In this document: positions 1 through 6,682 of the stretch, piece by piece
How positions within the stretch are numbered: the stretch's first letter is position 1
Layout of the letters: the number at the start of each line of letters is the position of its first letter
Source: Desulfobulbus sp.
Lineage (GTDB): Bacteria; Desulfobacterota; Desulfobulbia; Desulfobulbales; Desulfobulbaceae
Direction of reading: 5' to 3'
Assembly: GCA_017998195.1 (NCBI GenBank)
Contig: JAGODN010000137.1
Span: 1 to 6,832, forward strand
DNA: 6,832 nt
Translations under genes and position numbers: made by a program
Notes under the pieces: model-generated
The model's input: only the letters and a program-made list of their open reading frames with translations
Database searches by the model: none
What the model was told of the DNA's origin: nothing

Positions 1-317
1 GCTCGGTGTCCACCTTCGGCTTCGGGGTGGTGCCGAGGGTAGCGTTCGTGACCGAGCAGGAAGCGGACGGTCCGGGCCGACCGGCGCGCCTGGACCTTGC
101 CCACAGCGGCAGCTGCCGCCTGCTGCCGGACCGCGCCTCCACCCGTTTTCTCGATGTCCCCCTGCCCGCGGACCTCGCGCCCGGCCGTTACCGGGTGCGG
201 CTCGCCTTCTGTGAACGGCCCTTTGCGCGCATGCCCGAGGCCGTGCTCTCCAACCCCATCGAGCTGGTGGACCGTGTGGTCGCCAGTCAGCCCCAGCCTG
301 GAGGTTCCCGACCATGA
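1..317 (+). CDS. C-terminal part of an unidentified protein (5' end outside window)
   Basis: The frame is open from the left edge of the window and ends with TGA at 315-317, so only about the last 104 residues are visible and the true start lies upstream. A GTG at 6-8 is in frame but has no visible ribosome site, so I treat the gene as partial. Codon use is strongly G/C-ending, as in the neighbouring genes, which supports real coding. The fragment has alternating hydrophobic and polar residues around APGRYRVRLAF and ends in SNPIELVD followed by a polar tail. This pattern is common at the end of a beta-sandwich domain, but I do not recognise the family and assign no function. The stop overlaps the start codon of the pirin gene (ATGA), so the two are probably co-transcribed and translationally coupled. 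Confidence 0.6.
   Translation, partial: SVSTFGFGVVPRVAFVTEQEADGPGRPARLDLAHSGSCRLLPDRASTRFLDVPLPADLAPGRYRVRLAFCERPFARMPEAVLSNPIELVDRVVASQPQPGGSRP
300..305 (+). promoter_or_regulatory. Ribosome binding site of the pirin gene
   Basis: GGAGGT lies 8 bases before the ATG at 314. It sits inside the end of the upstream coding sequence and supports the 314 start and the ATGA overlap. Confidence 0.75.
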
Positions 318-1189
318 CCAACTGCCGCCGCATCGCCCGCACCTTTGTCAGCCAGCCCACCCTGGAAGGGGCCGGCGTCCGCCTGCACCGCGCCTTCGGG
401 TTTGCCGAGGCGCCGCTGTTCGACCCCTTTCTGCTGCTCGACGACTTCAGCTCCGAGCGACCTGAGGACTACCTGGCCGGTTTCCCCTGGCACCCGCACC
501 GGGGGATCGAGACCATCACCATGGTATTCGCCGGCCTGATCGAGCACGGCGACAGCCTGGGCAACAGCGGCGCCATCGGTAGCGGCGAGGTGCAGTGGAT
601 GACCGCGGGCAGCGGCATCATCCACCAGGAGATGCCCCGCCGCACCGGGGACGGCGTGCTCCGAGGCCTGCAGCTCTGGGCCAACCTGCCGGCGGCGGAC
701 AAGATGATGGCGCCCCGCTACCGCGACCTCGCGGCCGCGGCCATTCCCGAGGTGGCGCTCGCCGGCGGCGGCCGGGTGCGGGTGATCGCGGGCGATTTGG
801 CCGGCGTGCGCGGGCCGGTGGCCGACATCGTCATCGACCCGACCCTGGCCGTGGTCGAACTGGAGGCGGGTGCGGTGTTCAGCCACGCCCCGGCCGCGGG
901 CCACGCGGTCTTTGCCCATGTGCTGACCGGTTCAGGATGGTTCGAGGAGGGTGAGGGCAGCCGCCCGCACGGGGCAGGCACGACCGTCCTCTACGAACGG
1001 GCGGGGGAGATGGTGCGGATCGCGGCCGCCAATGGACCGATGTGCGTTCTGCTCGCCGCCGGCCGGCCGCTGGGCGAGCCGGTGGCCTGGCGCGGGCCGA
1101 TCGTCATGAACACCGAGGAGGAACTGCGCCTGGCCTTTGCCGCCTATCGCGACGGCACCTTCCTGGATCACCGCCCGCGCGGGATGTGA
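314..1189 (+). CDS. Pirin family protein (bicupin metalloprotein)
   Basis: This 291-residue protein has a typical length for pirin and starts from an ATG with a good ribosome site. The N-terminal cupin carries the pirin signature FPWHPHRGIETIT (about residues 57-69) and AGSGIIHQEMP (about 98-108). By alignment from memory with human pirin, whose metal ligands are His56, His58, His101 and Glu103, the ligands here are H60, H62, H104 and E106, so a mononuclear Fe-type site should be intact. The second, degenerate cupin covers roughly residues 155-260, and the tail contains the pirin-like MNTEEELRLAFAAYRDGTF. There is no signal peptide, so it should be cytoplasmic. Known bacterial pirins include quercetin dioxygenases, redox or stress-linked proteins, and some that bind metabolic enzymes; the substrate here cannot be inferred. 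It is coupled to the upstream gene by a 4-base overlap and converges on the envelope-protein gene 15 bases downstream. Confidence 0.95.
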   Translation: MTNCRRIARTFVSQPTLEGAGVRLHRAFGFAEAPLFDPFLLLDDFSSERPEDYLAGFPWHPHRGIETITMVFAGLIEHGDSLGNSGAIGSGEVQWMTAGSGIIHQEMPRRTGDGVLRGLQLWANLPAADKMMAPRYRDLAAAAIPEVALAGGGRVRVIAGDLAGVRGPVADIVIDPTLAVVELEAGAVFSHAPAAGHAVFAHVLTGSGWFEEGEGSRPHGAGTTVLYERAGEMVRIAAANGPMCVLLAAGRPLGEPVAWRGPIVMNTEEELRLAFAAYRDGTFLDHRPRGM

Positions 1190-1209
1190 GCGCGGCCGGC
1201 CGGCTCACA
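1185..1209. terminator. Hairpin spanning the two convergent stop codons, possible bidirectional terminator
   Basis: TGTGAGC (1185-1191) pairs perfectly with GCTCACA (1203-1209). Inside it, after one bulged G, CGG (1193-1195) pairs with CCG (1200-1202) around a CCGG loop. The TGA of the pirin gene and the TGA of the opposing gene (TCA on the + strand) both lie in the stem. No T run follows on either strand, so a classical intrinsic terminator is doubtful. It may only pause polymerase or block 3' exonucleases. Confidence 0.3.
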
Positions 1210-2212
1210 GGTCGCGGTCAGGACTGCCCGGGTCGTCGACCCGGTCGCCGTTGCCCGTGCCGCTGAAGCCGAAGATGATCTCCACCTTGCCGAAGAAGCC
1301 GAGCACCGTGTTCCAGTCCTCCTCCTCTTCGAACTGGACGTAGGGCGAAACCTCGAAAAAGAGCCAGTCGCGCAGGTAGCGCTGGCGGTAGCGGAGTTGC
1401 AGCTTGATCTCGGACAGATCCTCGTTGCCCACGTCGTCAAAGGAGTTGTGCCACTCGTAGCTGAGCACCTTGTCCACGTCCAGGGCCTGGTAGAGGCGGA
1501 ACAACAGGCCGCCGGGCAGTTCGCCGTCCTCCTCGATCCAGTCGAGCTGGCCGGTGGCGCGGAAGAACCAGCGCTCACCGAGGGGCCGTTCGAAGTCGAG
1601 CGAGTTGAGCAGCCGCCAGTCGTTGTCCGTGTACCAGCGCAGCTGCGACACGAGCCGGCTCGTCCACGGGCCGAACTCCTTGAGGTAGCGGCCGCGCACG
1701 CCGGTGTAGAGGTAGTCGTAGGAGCCTCCCAGGGTCACCGAGACGTTCGACTTGTCGCTCTCCTGCAGGAAATACTGCAGGGCCACGGCCGCGTCCTTTT
1801 TGTTGTTGTCGCCGCGCACCTCCGGGTCGGGCCGGGAGGCATCGTCCTCGGGGTTGTCGTCCTCGCTGGCGAAAAACAGCAGGTTGAGCCGATCGGAGAG
1901 TTTGGGCAGGTGGAGGCGGATGTTGGCCCGCGGCTCGAAATCGACCCCGTCGCCCTCTTCCACCCCGGCGGTCAGGCGCAACCGCACCCGGCTGCGGTTC
2001 TCCTCGGCCGCGATCCGCTCGTCATCGAAAAAATCGTCGATCCAGTTCGAGGCCCGACGCACGCCGACCGAGCCCTGGTCGTGGACCTGGTCGAGCCAGT
2101 CCATCACCTCGCTCTCGCCGGCCGGATCGTTCACCGGCGGCTGCTCCGCCGCCCGCACCGGGCCGACAGCCAAGAGGGTCGCAACCAGCAGGCCTGGCAG
2201 AAGTCTTCCCAT
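1205..2212 (-). CDS. Exported acidic beta-strand-rich protein, probable outer-membrane protein of unknown function
   Basis: The protein is 335 residues from an ATG at 2212, preceded by a near-perfect AAGGAGGT ribosome site. The frame runs on upstream to 2422, but that part lacks a ribosome site and reads as non-coding. Residues 1-21 form a classical signal peptide: MGRLL, a leucine/alanine-rich core, then a VRA cleavage site before AEQ. A helical-looking segment follows (about 35-70, with MDWLDQ and SNWIDDFFDDE). From about residue 74 to the end I see roughly 14 short alternating hydrophobic/aromatic stretches (such as RSRVRLRLTAG, RLNLLFFAS, NVSVTLGGSYDYL, WLFFEVSPYVQFEEE, NTVLGFFGKVEIIFGF) separated by Asp/Glu-rich turns, the pattern of a transmembrane beta-barrel. 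It does not end in the usual C-terminal Phe, because about 18 polar residues follow the last strand. I do not recognise the family. A periplasmic beta-rich protein is the main alternative. Confidence 0.85.
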   Translation of the reverse strand: MGRLLPGLLVATLLAVGPVRAAEQPPVNDPAGESEVMDWLDQVHDQGSVGVRRASNWIDDFFDDERIAAEENRSRVRLRLTAGVEEGDGVDFEPRANIRLHLPKLSDRLNLLFFASEDDNPEDDASRPDPEVRGDNNKKDAAVALQYFLQESDKSNVSVTLGGSYDYLYTGVRGRYLKEFGPWTSRLVSQLRWYTDNDWRLLNSLDFERPLGERWFFRATGQLDWIEEDGELPGGLLFRLYQALDVDKVLSYEWHNSFDDVGNEDLSEIKLQLRYRQRYLRDWLFFEVSPYVQFEEEEDWNTVLGFFGKVEIIFGFSGTGNGDRVDDPGSPDRDL

Positions 2213-2217
2213 CTCGC

Positions 2218-2225
2218 ACCTCCTT
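2218..2225 (-). promoter_or_regulatory. Ribosome binding site fixing the start of the envelope-protein gene
   Basis: On the minus strand this reads AAGGAGGT, five bases before the ATG at 2212. It is the reason for choosing this start over the longer in-frame extension, together with the signal peptide that begins exactly here. Confidence 0.8.
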
Positions 2226-2250
2226 TGGTTCACGGGGACGCTGTGTTCGC

Positions 2251-2281
2251 CCGGCCACTCTACCACGAAAGCAGTGGCCGG
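2251..2281. repeat. Perfect 9-bp inverted repeat, candidate operator
   Basis: CCGGCCACT (2251-2259) and its exact reverse complement AGTGGCCGG (2273-2281) are separated by 13 bases. The left arm overlaps the proposed -10 box of the envelope-protein promoter and the right arm lies at the -35 end of its spacer and edges into the -35 box. A regulator bound here would cover the promoter. In the transcript direction most of the repeat lies upstream of the expected start, so it is more likely a DNA site than an RNA hairpin. Confidence 0.45.
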
Positions 2282-2285
2282 CCAA
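2257..2285 (-). promoter_or_regulatory. Candidate sigma70-type promoter of the envelope-protein gene
   Basis: On the minus strand TTGGCC (2285-2280) and TAGAGT (2262-2257) are separated by 17 bases, each matching the TTGACA/TATAAT consensus at 4 of 6 positions. The predicted start near 2250 gives a leader of about 38 bases that contains the ribosome site. Confidence 0.4.
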
Positions 2286-2365
2286 CCCGGGGCCTGGGCA
2301 AACGGTCGATCCGGGGGGAAACCGGCCGGGGTGGGCGAACGGCTGCGGACCCGGCAGTTTTCCGG

Positions 2366-2371
2366 TACACT
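2366..2371 (+). promoter_or_regulatory. Candidate -10 box for the Mut7-C gene
   Basis: TACACT within GGTACACTGG is a good -10-like sequence in an otherwise very GC-rich stretch, about 60 bases before the ATG at 2434. No convincing -35 box is seen 16-18 bases upstream, so this is tentative. The rest of the 221-base intergenic region (2213-2433) shows nothing else I can name beyond the elements listed separately. Confidence 0.3.
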
Positions 2372-2433
2372 GGCAGGGAGGCGGCGACCCGCTCCAGCCG
2401 CCCCGCCCCGGTCTCCTCCCACCTGGACAGCGC

Positions 2434-3171
2434 ATGGCAGCCACCTACCATTTTCACGGCGACCTGGTCCAACTGCTCCACCGCCGCTGGCGCGGGCCGC
2501 AGCCGATCGTGCTCGCCGTCACCCGCCGCGCCTCGATCAAGGACCAGGTGGAGGCCTTCGGCCTGCCCCACACCGAGGTCGGCCGTCTCTGCTGCAACGG
2601 CCGCGACATCGACTTCAGCCACCTGGTGCGCGAGCACCAGGAGTTTGCCATCCTGCCAATGACCCCGCCCTGGGATGTCAGCCGCCCCACCCTGCTCCGC
2701 CCGGACCGGCTCGTTCGGCCGGCCTTCCTGGTGGACCCGACCCTGGGCCGGCTGGCCCGGGCGCTGCGCATGGCCGGGCTGAACACCCTCTACCGGCCCG
2801 AGTGGCCCGCCGCGGACCTGCTCAAGCGGCTCGGTCGCTCCCGGCGGGTGCTGCTCAGCCGCAACCTGGACCTGCTCAAGCGCGGCGAGGTGGTGTTCGG
2901 CCGCTACGTCCGCAGCGAGGAACCCGCGGCCCAGCTGCGCGAGGTGCTCAGCCTGTTCGGCCTGCGCGAACTGTCGCACCCGCTGGTGCGCTGCCTGGCC
3001 TGCAACGGCCAGCTCAAGCCGGTGGCCAAGGAGGCCATCCTCCACCGGCTCGAGCCGCTCACCGTCCGCTACTATGACACCTTCCACCGCTGCCCGCGCT
3101 GCGAGCGGATCTACTGGGCCGGCAGCCACGTGGCCCGCATGCAGACGAGCCTCAAAAACGCCCTCGACTGA
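2434..3171 (+). CDS. Ubiquitin-like domain / Mut7-C (PIN-like RNase) domain protein with zinc ribbon
   Basis: The protein is 245 residues. Residues 1 to about 85 resemble the Ub-Mut7C beta-grasp domain (YHFHGDL, SIKDQVEAFGLPHTEV, NGRDIDF, then the ILPM strand). Residues 96-240 are the Mut7-C/DUF82 PIN-like domain: AFLVDPTLGRLARALRMAG (97-115), LLSRNLDLLKR (140-150) and FGRYVR (155-160). A zinc ribbon follows with C187, C190, C220 and C223 and the family's YWAGSH ending (228-232). The family is proposed to be an RNA nuclease, with the beta-grasp domain perhaps contacting partners or RNA; its role in bacteria is largely unknown. D101 is kept, but the family's TRD aspartate is N144, and the usual acidic pair after LYR is replaced by Pro/Ala (P125, A126), so catalysis may be reduced. 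No strong ribosome site precedes the ATG. The gene converges on icmF with 8 bases between the stop codons. Confidence 0.92.
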   Translation: MAATYHFHGDLVQLLHRRWRGPQPIVLAVTRRASIKDQVEAFGLPHTEVGRLCCNGRDIDFSHLVREHQEFAILPMTPPWDVSRPTLLRPDRLVRPAFLVDPTLGRLARALRMAGLNTLYRPEWPAADLLKRLGRSRRVLLSRNLDLLKRGEVVFGRYVRSEEPAAQLREVLSLFGLRELSHPLVRCLACNGQLKPVAKEAILHRLEPLTVRYYDTFHRCPRCERIYWAGSHVARMQTSLKNALD

Positions 3172-3179
3172 TCCCCCGG

Positions 3180-6100
3180 CTACATCGACCGCCGGTACTG
3201 ACCGCCCACCTCGTACAGGGCCGCGGTCAGCTGGCCGAGCGAACAGACCCGCACCGCGTCGATGAGCACCCCGAAGACGTTGCCGCCCTCTATCACCGTG
3301 TCCCGCAGGCGGGCCAGCATGGGACCGCTGGCCTCCTGGTGGCGGGCCTGGAAGTCGCGCAGGCGGAGGATCTGCGACTGCTTTTCCTCCTCGGTGGAGC
3401 GGGCCAGCTCGATCACGCCGCCCGTGTTGCCCTCCGGGTTCTGGAAGGTGTTGACGCCGATGATGGGGTAGGAGCCGTCGTGCTTCTTGCGTTCGTAGTA
3501 GAGCGACTCCTCCTGGATGCGGCTGCGCTGGTAGCCGGTCTCCATGGCCCCGAGCACCCCGCCGCGCGCGGCCAGGGCCTCGAACTCCTTCAGTACCGCC
3601 TCCTCCACCAGGTCGGTGAGTTCGTCGATGAGGAAGCTGCCCTGGTTGGGGTTCTCGTTCTTGGCCAGGCCCCACTCGCGGTTGATGACCAGCTGGATGG
3701 CCAGGGCGCGGCGCACCGACTCCTCGGTGGGGGTGGTGATGGCCTCGTCAAAGGCGTTGGTGTGCAGCGAGTTGCAGTTGTCGTAGATGGCGATGAGCGC
3801 CTGCAGGGTGGTGCGGATGTCGTTGAAGGCCATCTCCTGGGCGTGCAGGGTCCGGCCCGAAGTCTGGATGTGGTACTTGAGCTTCTGCGAGCGCTCGCCC
3901 GCGCCGTAGCGGTGTTTCATGGCCACGGCCCAGATGCGGCGGGCCACCCGGCCGATCACCGAGTACTCGGGTTCCATGCCGTTGGAGAAGAAGAAGCTCA
4001 GGTTGGGCGCGAACTCGTCGATGTGCATGCCGCGCGCCAGGTAGGCCTCGACGTAGGTGAAGCCGTTGGCGAGGGTAAAGGCCAGCTGCGAGATTGGGTT
4101 GGCCCCGGCCTCGGCGATGTGGTAGCCGGAGATGGACACCGAGTAGAAGTTGCGCACCTGCTCGCGGACGAAATACTCCTGGATGTCGCCCATCATCTTG
4201 AGGGCGAACTCGGTGCTGAAGATGCAGGTGTTCTGGCCCTGGTCCTCCTTGAGGATGTCCGCCTGGACCGTGCCGCGCACGGTGGAGAAGGTGCGCCGGC
4301 GGATCTCGAGCGCTTCCGCCTCGGTGGCCGGCCGGCCGTGTTCGGCAACGAACCGGTCGAGCTGCTGGTCGAGCGCGGTGTTGAAGAACATGGCCAGGAT
4401 GATCGGCGCCGGGCCGTTGATGGTCATGCTCACCGAGGTGGTGGGCGCGCACAGGTCAAAGCCGTCGTAGAGCACCCGCATGTCGTCCAGGGTGGCGATG
4501 GACACGCCCGAGTTGCCGATCTTGCCGTAGATGTCCGGCCGTTCGTCCGGGTCGCAGCCGTACAGGGTGGGCGAGTCGAAGGCGGTGGACAGCCGGTGCG
4601 CGGGCATGCCGGCGCTCACCGTCTTGAAACGGCGGTTGGTGCGGAAGGGGTCGCCCTCGCCGGCGAACATGCGGGTCGGGTCCTCGTTCTCCCGCTTGAA
4701 GGGGAAGACGCCGGCGGTGAACGGGAACAGCCCGGGCAGGTTCTCGCGCAGGAGAAAGCGGAGCAGCGCCCCGTGGTCGTCGTCGCGCGGCAGGGCCACC
4801 TTGGGCACGGTCGAACCGGAGAGGGTGGTGTGGGTGAGGCGGGTGCGGATCTCCCGGTCGCGCACCCGCACCACCTGCTCGTCGCCGCGGTAGCTGGCCG
4901 CAAGCGCGGGCCACTGGTCGAGCAGGCGCCGGGCCCGCGGGTCGAGTCCGTCGTCACGCTCGGCGAGCAGTTCCTCGACACTGCCCGTGGACTGGCCGGT
5001 CGCGGCGAACAGGTCGCGCACCAGGGTGAGCGCCTGGCGTTCGCGCGCCAGCCGCACCTGCTCCTCCGCGTGGCCGTGGTAGGAGCGCACACTCTCGGCG
5101 ATCTCCGCCAGGTAGCGGCTGCGGCCGGCCGGGACAATGGCCCGGTGGTCAGCGGATCGTGCCTCGCCCACCTGCGCCAGCCGGCCCGGTTCGACCCCCA
5201 GGCCCAACTGTTCCAGCCGGGGCAGGAGGGCCTGGTAGAGGGCGGTCACGCCCTCGTCGTTGAAGCGGGCCGCCACCGTGGGGAACACCGGCATCCGTTC
5301 CGGCGGCTGGGAAAAGGCGCCGTGGTTGCGCTGGTACTGCTTGCGCACGTCGCGCAGCGCGTCCTCGGCGCCGCTGCGGTCGAACTTGTTGATGGCGACG
5401 AAATCGGCGAAGTCGAGCATGTCGATCTTCTCCAGCTGGGAGGCGGCGCCGAACTCCGGGGTCATCACGTACAGGGAGAGATCCGCGTGCGGGACGATGG
5501 CGGCGTTGCCCTGGCCGATGCCCGAGGTCTCGACGATGACCAGGTCGAACCCGGCCAGCCGACAGGCCGCGATCACCTCGGGCAGGGCCGCGCTGATCTC
5601 CGAGCCGGTGTCGCGGGTGGCGAGCGAGCGCATGTAGATGTGCGGGTGGTCGATGGCGTTCATGCGGATGCGGTCGCCCAGGAGGGCCCCGCCGGTGCGC
5701 TGGCGCGAGGGATCGATGCTGACGATGGCGAGCTGCAGGCGGTCGTCCTGGTCGAGGCGGAAGCGCCGCACCAGTTCGTCGGTGAGCGAACTCTTGCCCG
5801 CGCCGCCGGTGCCGGTGATGCCGAGCACCGGCACCCGGCAGGTCGCAGCCTCCTTCTTCAGGCGGGCGCGCAACCCCTGGGTGCAGCTGCCGTTTTCCAG
5901 GAGGGTGATGAGCCGGGCGAGCAGCCGCCGGTCACCGGCGCGCAGGCCGGCGAGTACCGTGTCCGCATCCGGTGCGGCCAGCGGCGCGGGCGCCACGTCG
6001 GCCAGCTGCACGACCTCGTCGATCATGCCCTGCAGGCCGATGCGCTGGCCATCCTCCGGGGTGTAGAGGCGGCTGACCCCGTAGGCGTGCAGTTCGTCCA

Positions 6101-6437
6101 ACTCCTCGGCCACGATCACCCCGCCGCCGCCGCCGAACACGCGGATGTCGCCGCCGCCGCCCGCATGCAGCAGGTCGATCATGTATTTGAAGAACTCCAC
6201 GTGGCCGCCCTGGTAGCTGGTGATGGCCACGCCCTGCACATCCTCCTGCAGGGCCGCGTTGACGATCTCGCCCACCGAGCGGTTGTGGCCCAGGTGGATG
6301 ACCTCCACGCCGGTGGCCTGGAGGATGCGGCGCATGATGTTGATGGTGGCGTCATGGCCGTCGAACAGGGCGGCGGCGGTGACGAAGCGGACCTTGTGGG
6401 CGGGCTTGTAGGGGGTGTGCTCGGCGGCGCGGGCCAT
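3180..6437 (-). CDS. icmF: Fused isobutyryl-CoA mutase (IcmF): B12 domain, G-protein chaperone and mutase
   Basis: The protein is 1085 residues, matching the usual IcmF length of about 1090. It interconverts isobutyryl-CoA and n-butyryl-CoA by adenosylcobalamin radical chemistry in the cytoplasm; known IcmFs also act weakly on isovaleryl-/pivalyl-CoA. Residues 15-145 are the B12 domain, with DGHD (26-29; H28 is the expected cobalt ligand) and a glycine run at 102-106. Residues 200-415 are the MeaB-like GTPase chaperone that protects and reloads the cofactor: P-loop GTGGAGKS (209-216), IDPS (241-244), ETSGIGQG (303-310), NKFD (350-353). After a helical linker, the mutase barrel runs from about 540 to the end, with SGYH (770-773). 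F591 and Q735 sit where methylmalonyl-CoA mutase has Tyr89 and Arg207, so I call isobutyryl- rather than methylmalonyl-CoA mutase. The ATG at 6437 has AAGGAG 9 bases upstream; the open frame extends 61 codons further, but that part is low-complexity and Pro/Arg-rich. Confidence 0.97.
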   Translation of the reverse strand: MARAAEHTPYKPAHKVRFVTAAALFDGHDATINIMRRILQATGVEVIHLGHNRSVGEIVNAALQEDVQGVAITSYQGGHVEFFKYMIDLLHAGGGGDIRVFGGGGGVIVAEELDELHAYGVSRLYTPEDGQRIGLQGMIDEVVQLADVAPAPLAAPDADTVLAGLRAGDRRLLARLITLLENGSCTQGLRARLKKEAATCRVPVLGITGTGGAGKSSLTDELVRRFRLDQDDRLQLAIVSIDPSRQRTGGALLGDRIRMNAIDHPHIYMRSLATRDTGSEISAALPEVIAACRLAGFDLVIVETSGIGQGNAAIVPHADLSLYVMTPEFGAASQLEKIDMLDFADFVAINKFDRSGAEDALRDVRKQYQRNHGAFSQPPERMPVFPTVAARFNDEGVTALYQALLPRLEQLGLGVEPGRLAQVGEARSADHRAIVPAGRSRYLAEIAESVRSYHGHAEEQVRLARERQALTLVRDLFAATGQSTGSVEELLAERDDGLDPRARRLLDQWPALAASYRGDEQVVRVRDREIRTRLTHTTLSGSTVPKVALPRDDDHGALLRFLLRENLPGLFPFTAGVFPFKRENEDPTRMFAGEGDPFRTNRRFKTVSAGMPAHRLSTAFDSPTLYGCDPDERPDIYGKIGNSGVSIATLDDMRVLYDGFDLCAPTTSVSMTINGPAPIILAMFFNTALDQQLDRFVAEHGRPATEAEALEIRRRTFSTVRGTVQADILKEDQGQNTCIFSTEFALKMMGDIQEYFVREQVRNFYSVSISGYHIAEAGANPISQLAFTLANGFTYVEAYLARGMHIDEFAPNLSFFFSNGMEPEYSVIGRVARRIWAVAMKHRYGAGERSQKLKYHIQTSGRTLHAQEMAFNDIRTTLQALIAIYDNCNSLHTNAFDEAITTPTEESVRRALAIQLVINREWGLAKNENPNQGSFLIDELTDLVEEAVLKEFEALAARGGVLGAMETGYQRSRIQEESLYYERKKHDGSYPIIGVNTFQNPEGNTGGVIELARSTEEEKQSQILRLRDFQARHQEASGPMLARLRDTVIEGGNVFGVLIDAVRVCSLGQLTAALYEVGGQYRRSM

Positions 6438-6446
6438 CGTCTCGGT

Positions 6447-6452
6447 CTCCTT
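6447..6452 (-). promoter_or_regulatory. Ribosome binding site of icmF
   Basis: AAGGAG on the minus strand, 9 bases before the ATG at 6437. The B12-domain homology begins shortly after this ATG, which fixes the start against longer in-frame options. Confidence 0.8.
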
Positions 6453-6600
6453 GGGATGCAGGTGGCGGTGGTGGTGCGGTGGCGGACAAACGCCCGGAAG
6501 GGGGCGGACTGGCACGGGGCGGCGGGGCGGTGCGCCGGGGTCGGTCGCAGCGGGTCGGCAGCGGGCGGAGCGGGGCGCAGGCGGGGGTCGCTCGTTCCAT
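6453..6600 (-). promoter_or_regulatory. C-rich, G-poor leader of icmF, possible Rho utilisation region
   Basis: By hand count, the 148 bases read on the icmF strand contain about 81 C and 36 G, a ratio above 2, with repeated CCCC and CCACC runs. If transcription starts at the promoter candidate near 6683, the leader is about 240 bases. A C-over-G stretch in an untranslated leader is the typical composition of a Rho loading site. I saw no B12-riboswitch core and no intrinsic terminator here. Within it ATG triplets at 6600 and 6620 open frames, but neither has a ribosome site. Confidence 0.35.
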
Positions 6601-6682
6601 CCCGGGGGAGAGGTCGCCATATCGGTTCGCTCACAGGCAGCCGTGGGGTATGCGCCATCAACCGGCGCGGGGAAACAGGGCC

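Noticed and set aside
2213..2422. 70-codon N-terminal extension of the envelope protein
   Set aside because: It would bury the signal peptide internally and covers the promoter and ribosome site. The ATG at 2212 is clearly better.
1397..2662. Long + strand open frame (421 codons) opposite the envelope-protein gene and running into the Mut7-C gene
   Set aside because: It runs across the divergent promoter region and into the Mut7-C gene in another frame, its product has no recognisable domain, and the minus-strand frame has a signal peptide and a strong ribosome site.
2260..3675. Minus-strand open frame of 471 codons across the Mut7-C gene and the icmF 3' end
   Set aside because: It overlaps two recognised genes in other frames and is a Gly/Arg/Pro-rich shadow without family features.
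6352..6600. Possible 82-codon leader peptide overlapping the icmF start
   Set aside because: It has no ribosome site, a low-complexity Pro/Arg composition, and extends into icmF in a shadow frame.
6438..6620. 61-codon in-frame N-terminal extension of icmF
   Set aside because: It is Pro/Arg/His-rich, has no ribosome site at its ATG and lies in the C-rich leader. The 6437 start has a proper site and matches the family length.
6438..6680. Cobalamin riboswitch upstream of the B12-dependent icmF
   Set aside because: I looked for a B12-box-like core and associated stems on the minus strand and found none. The leader is low-complexity and C-rich.
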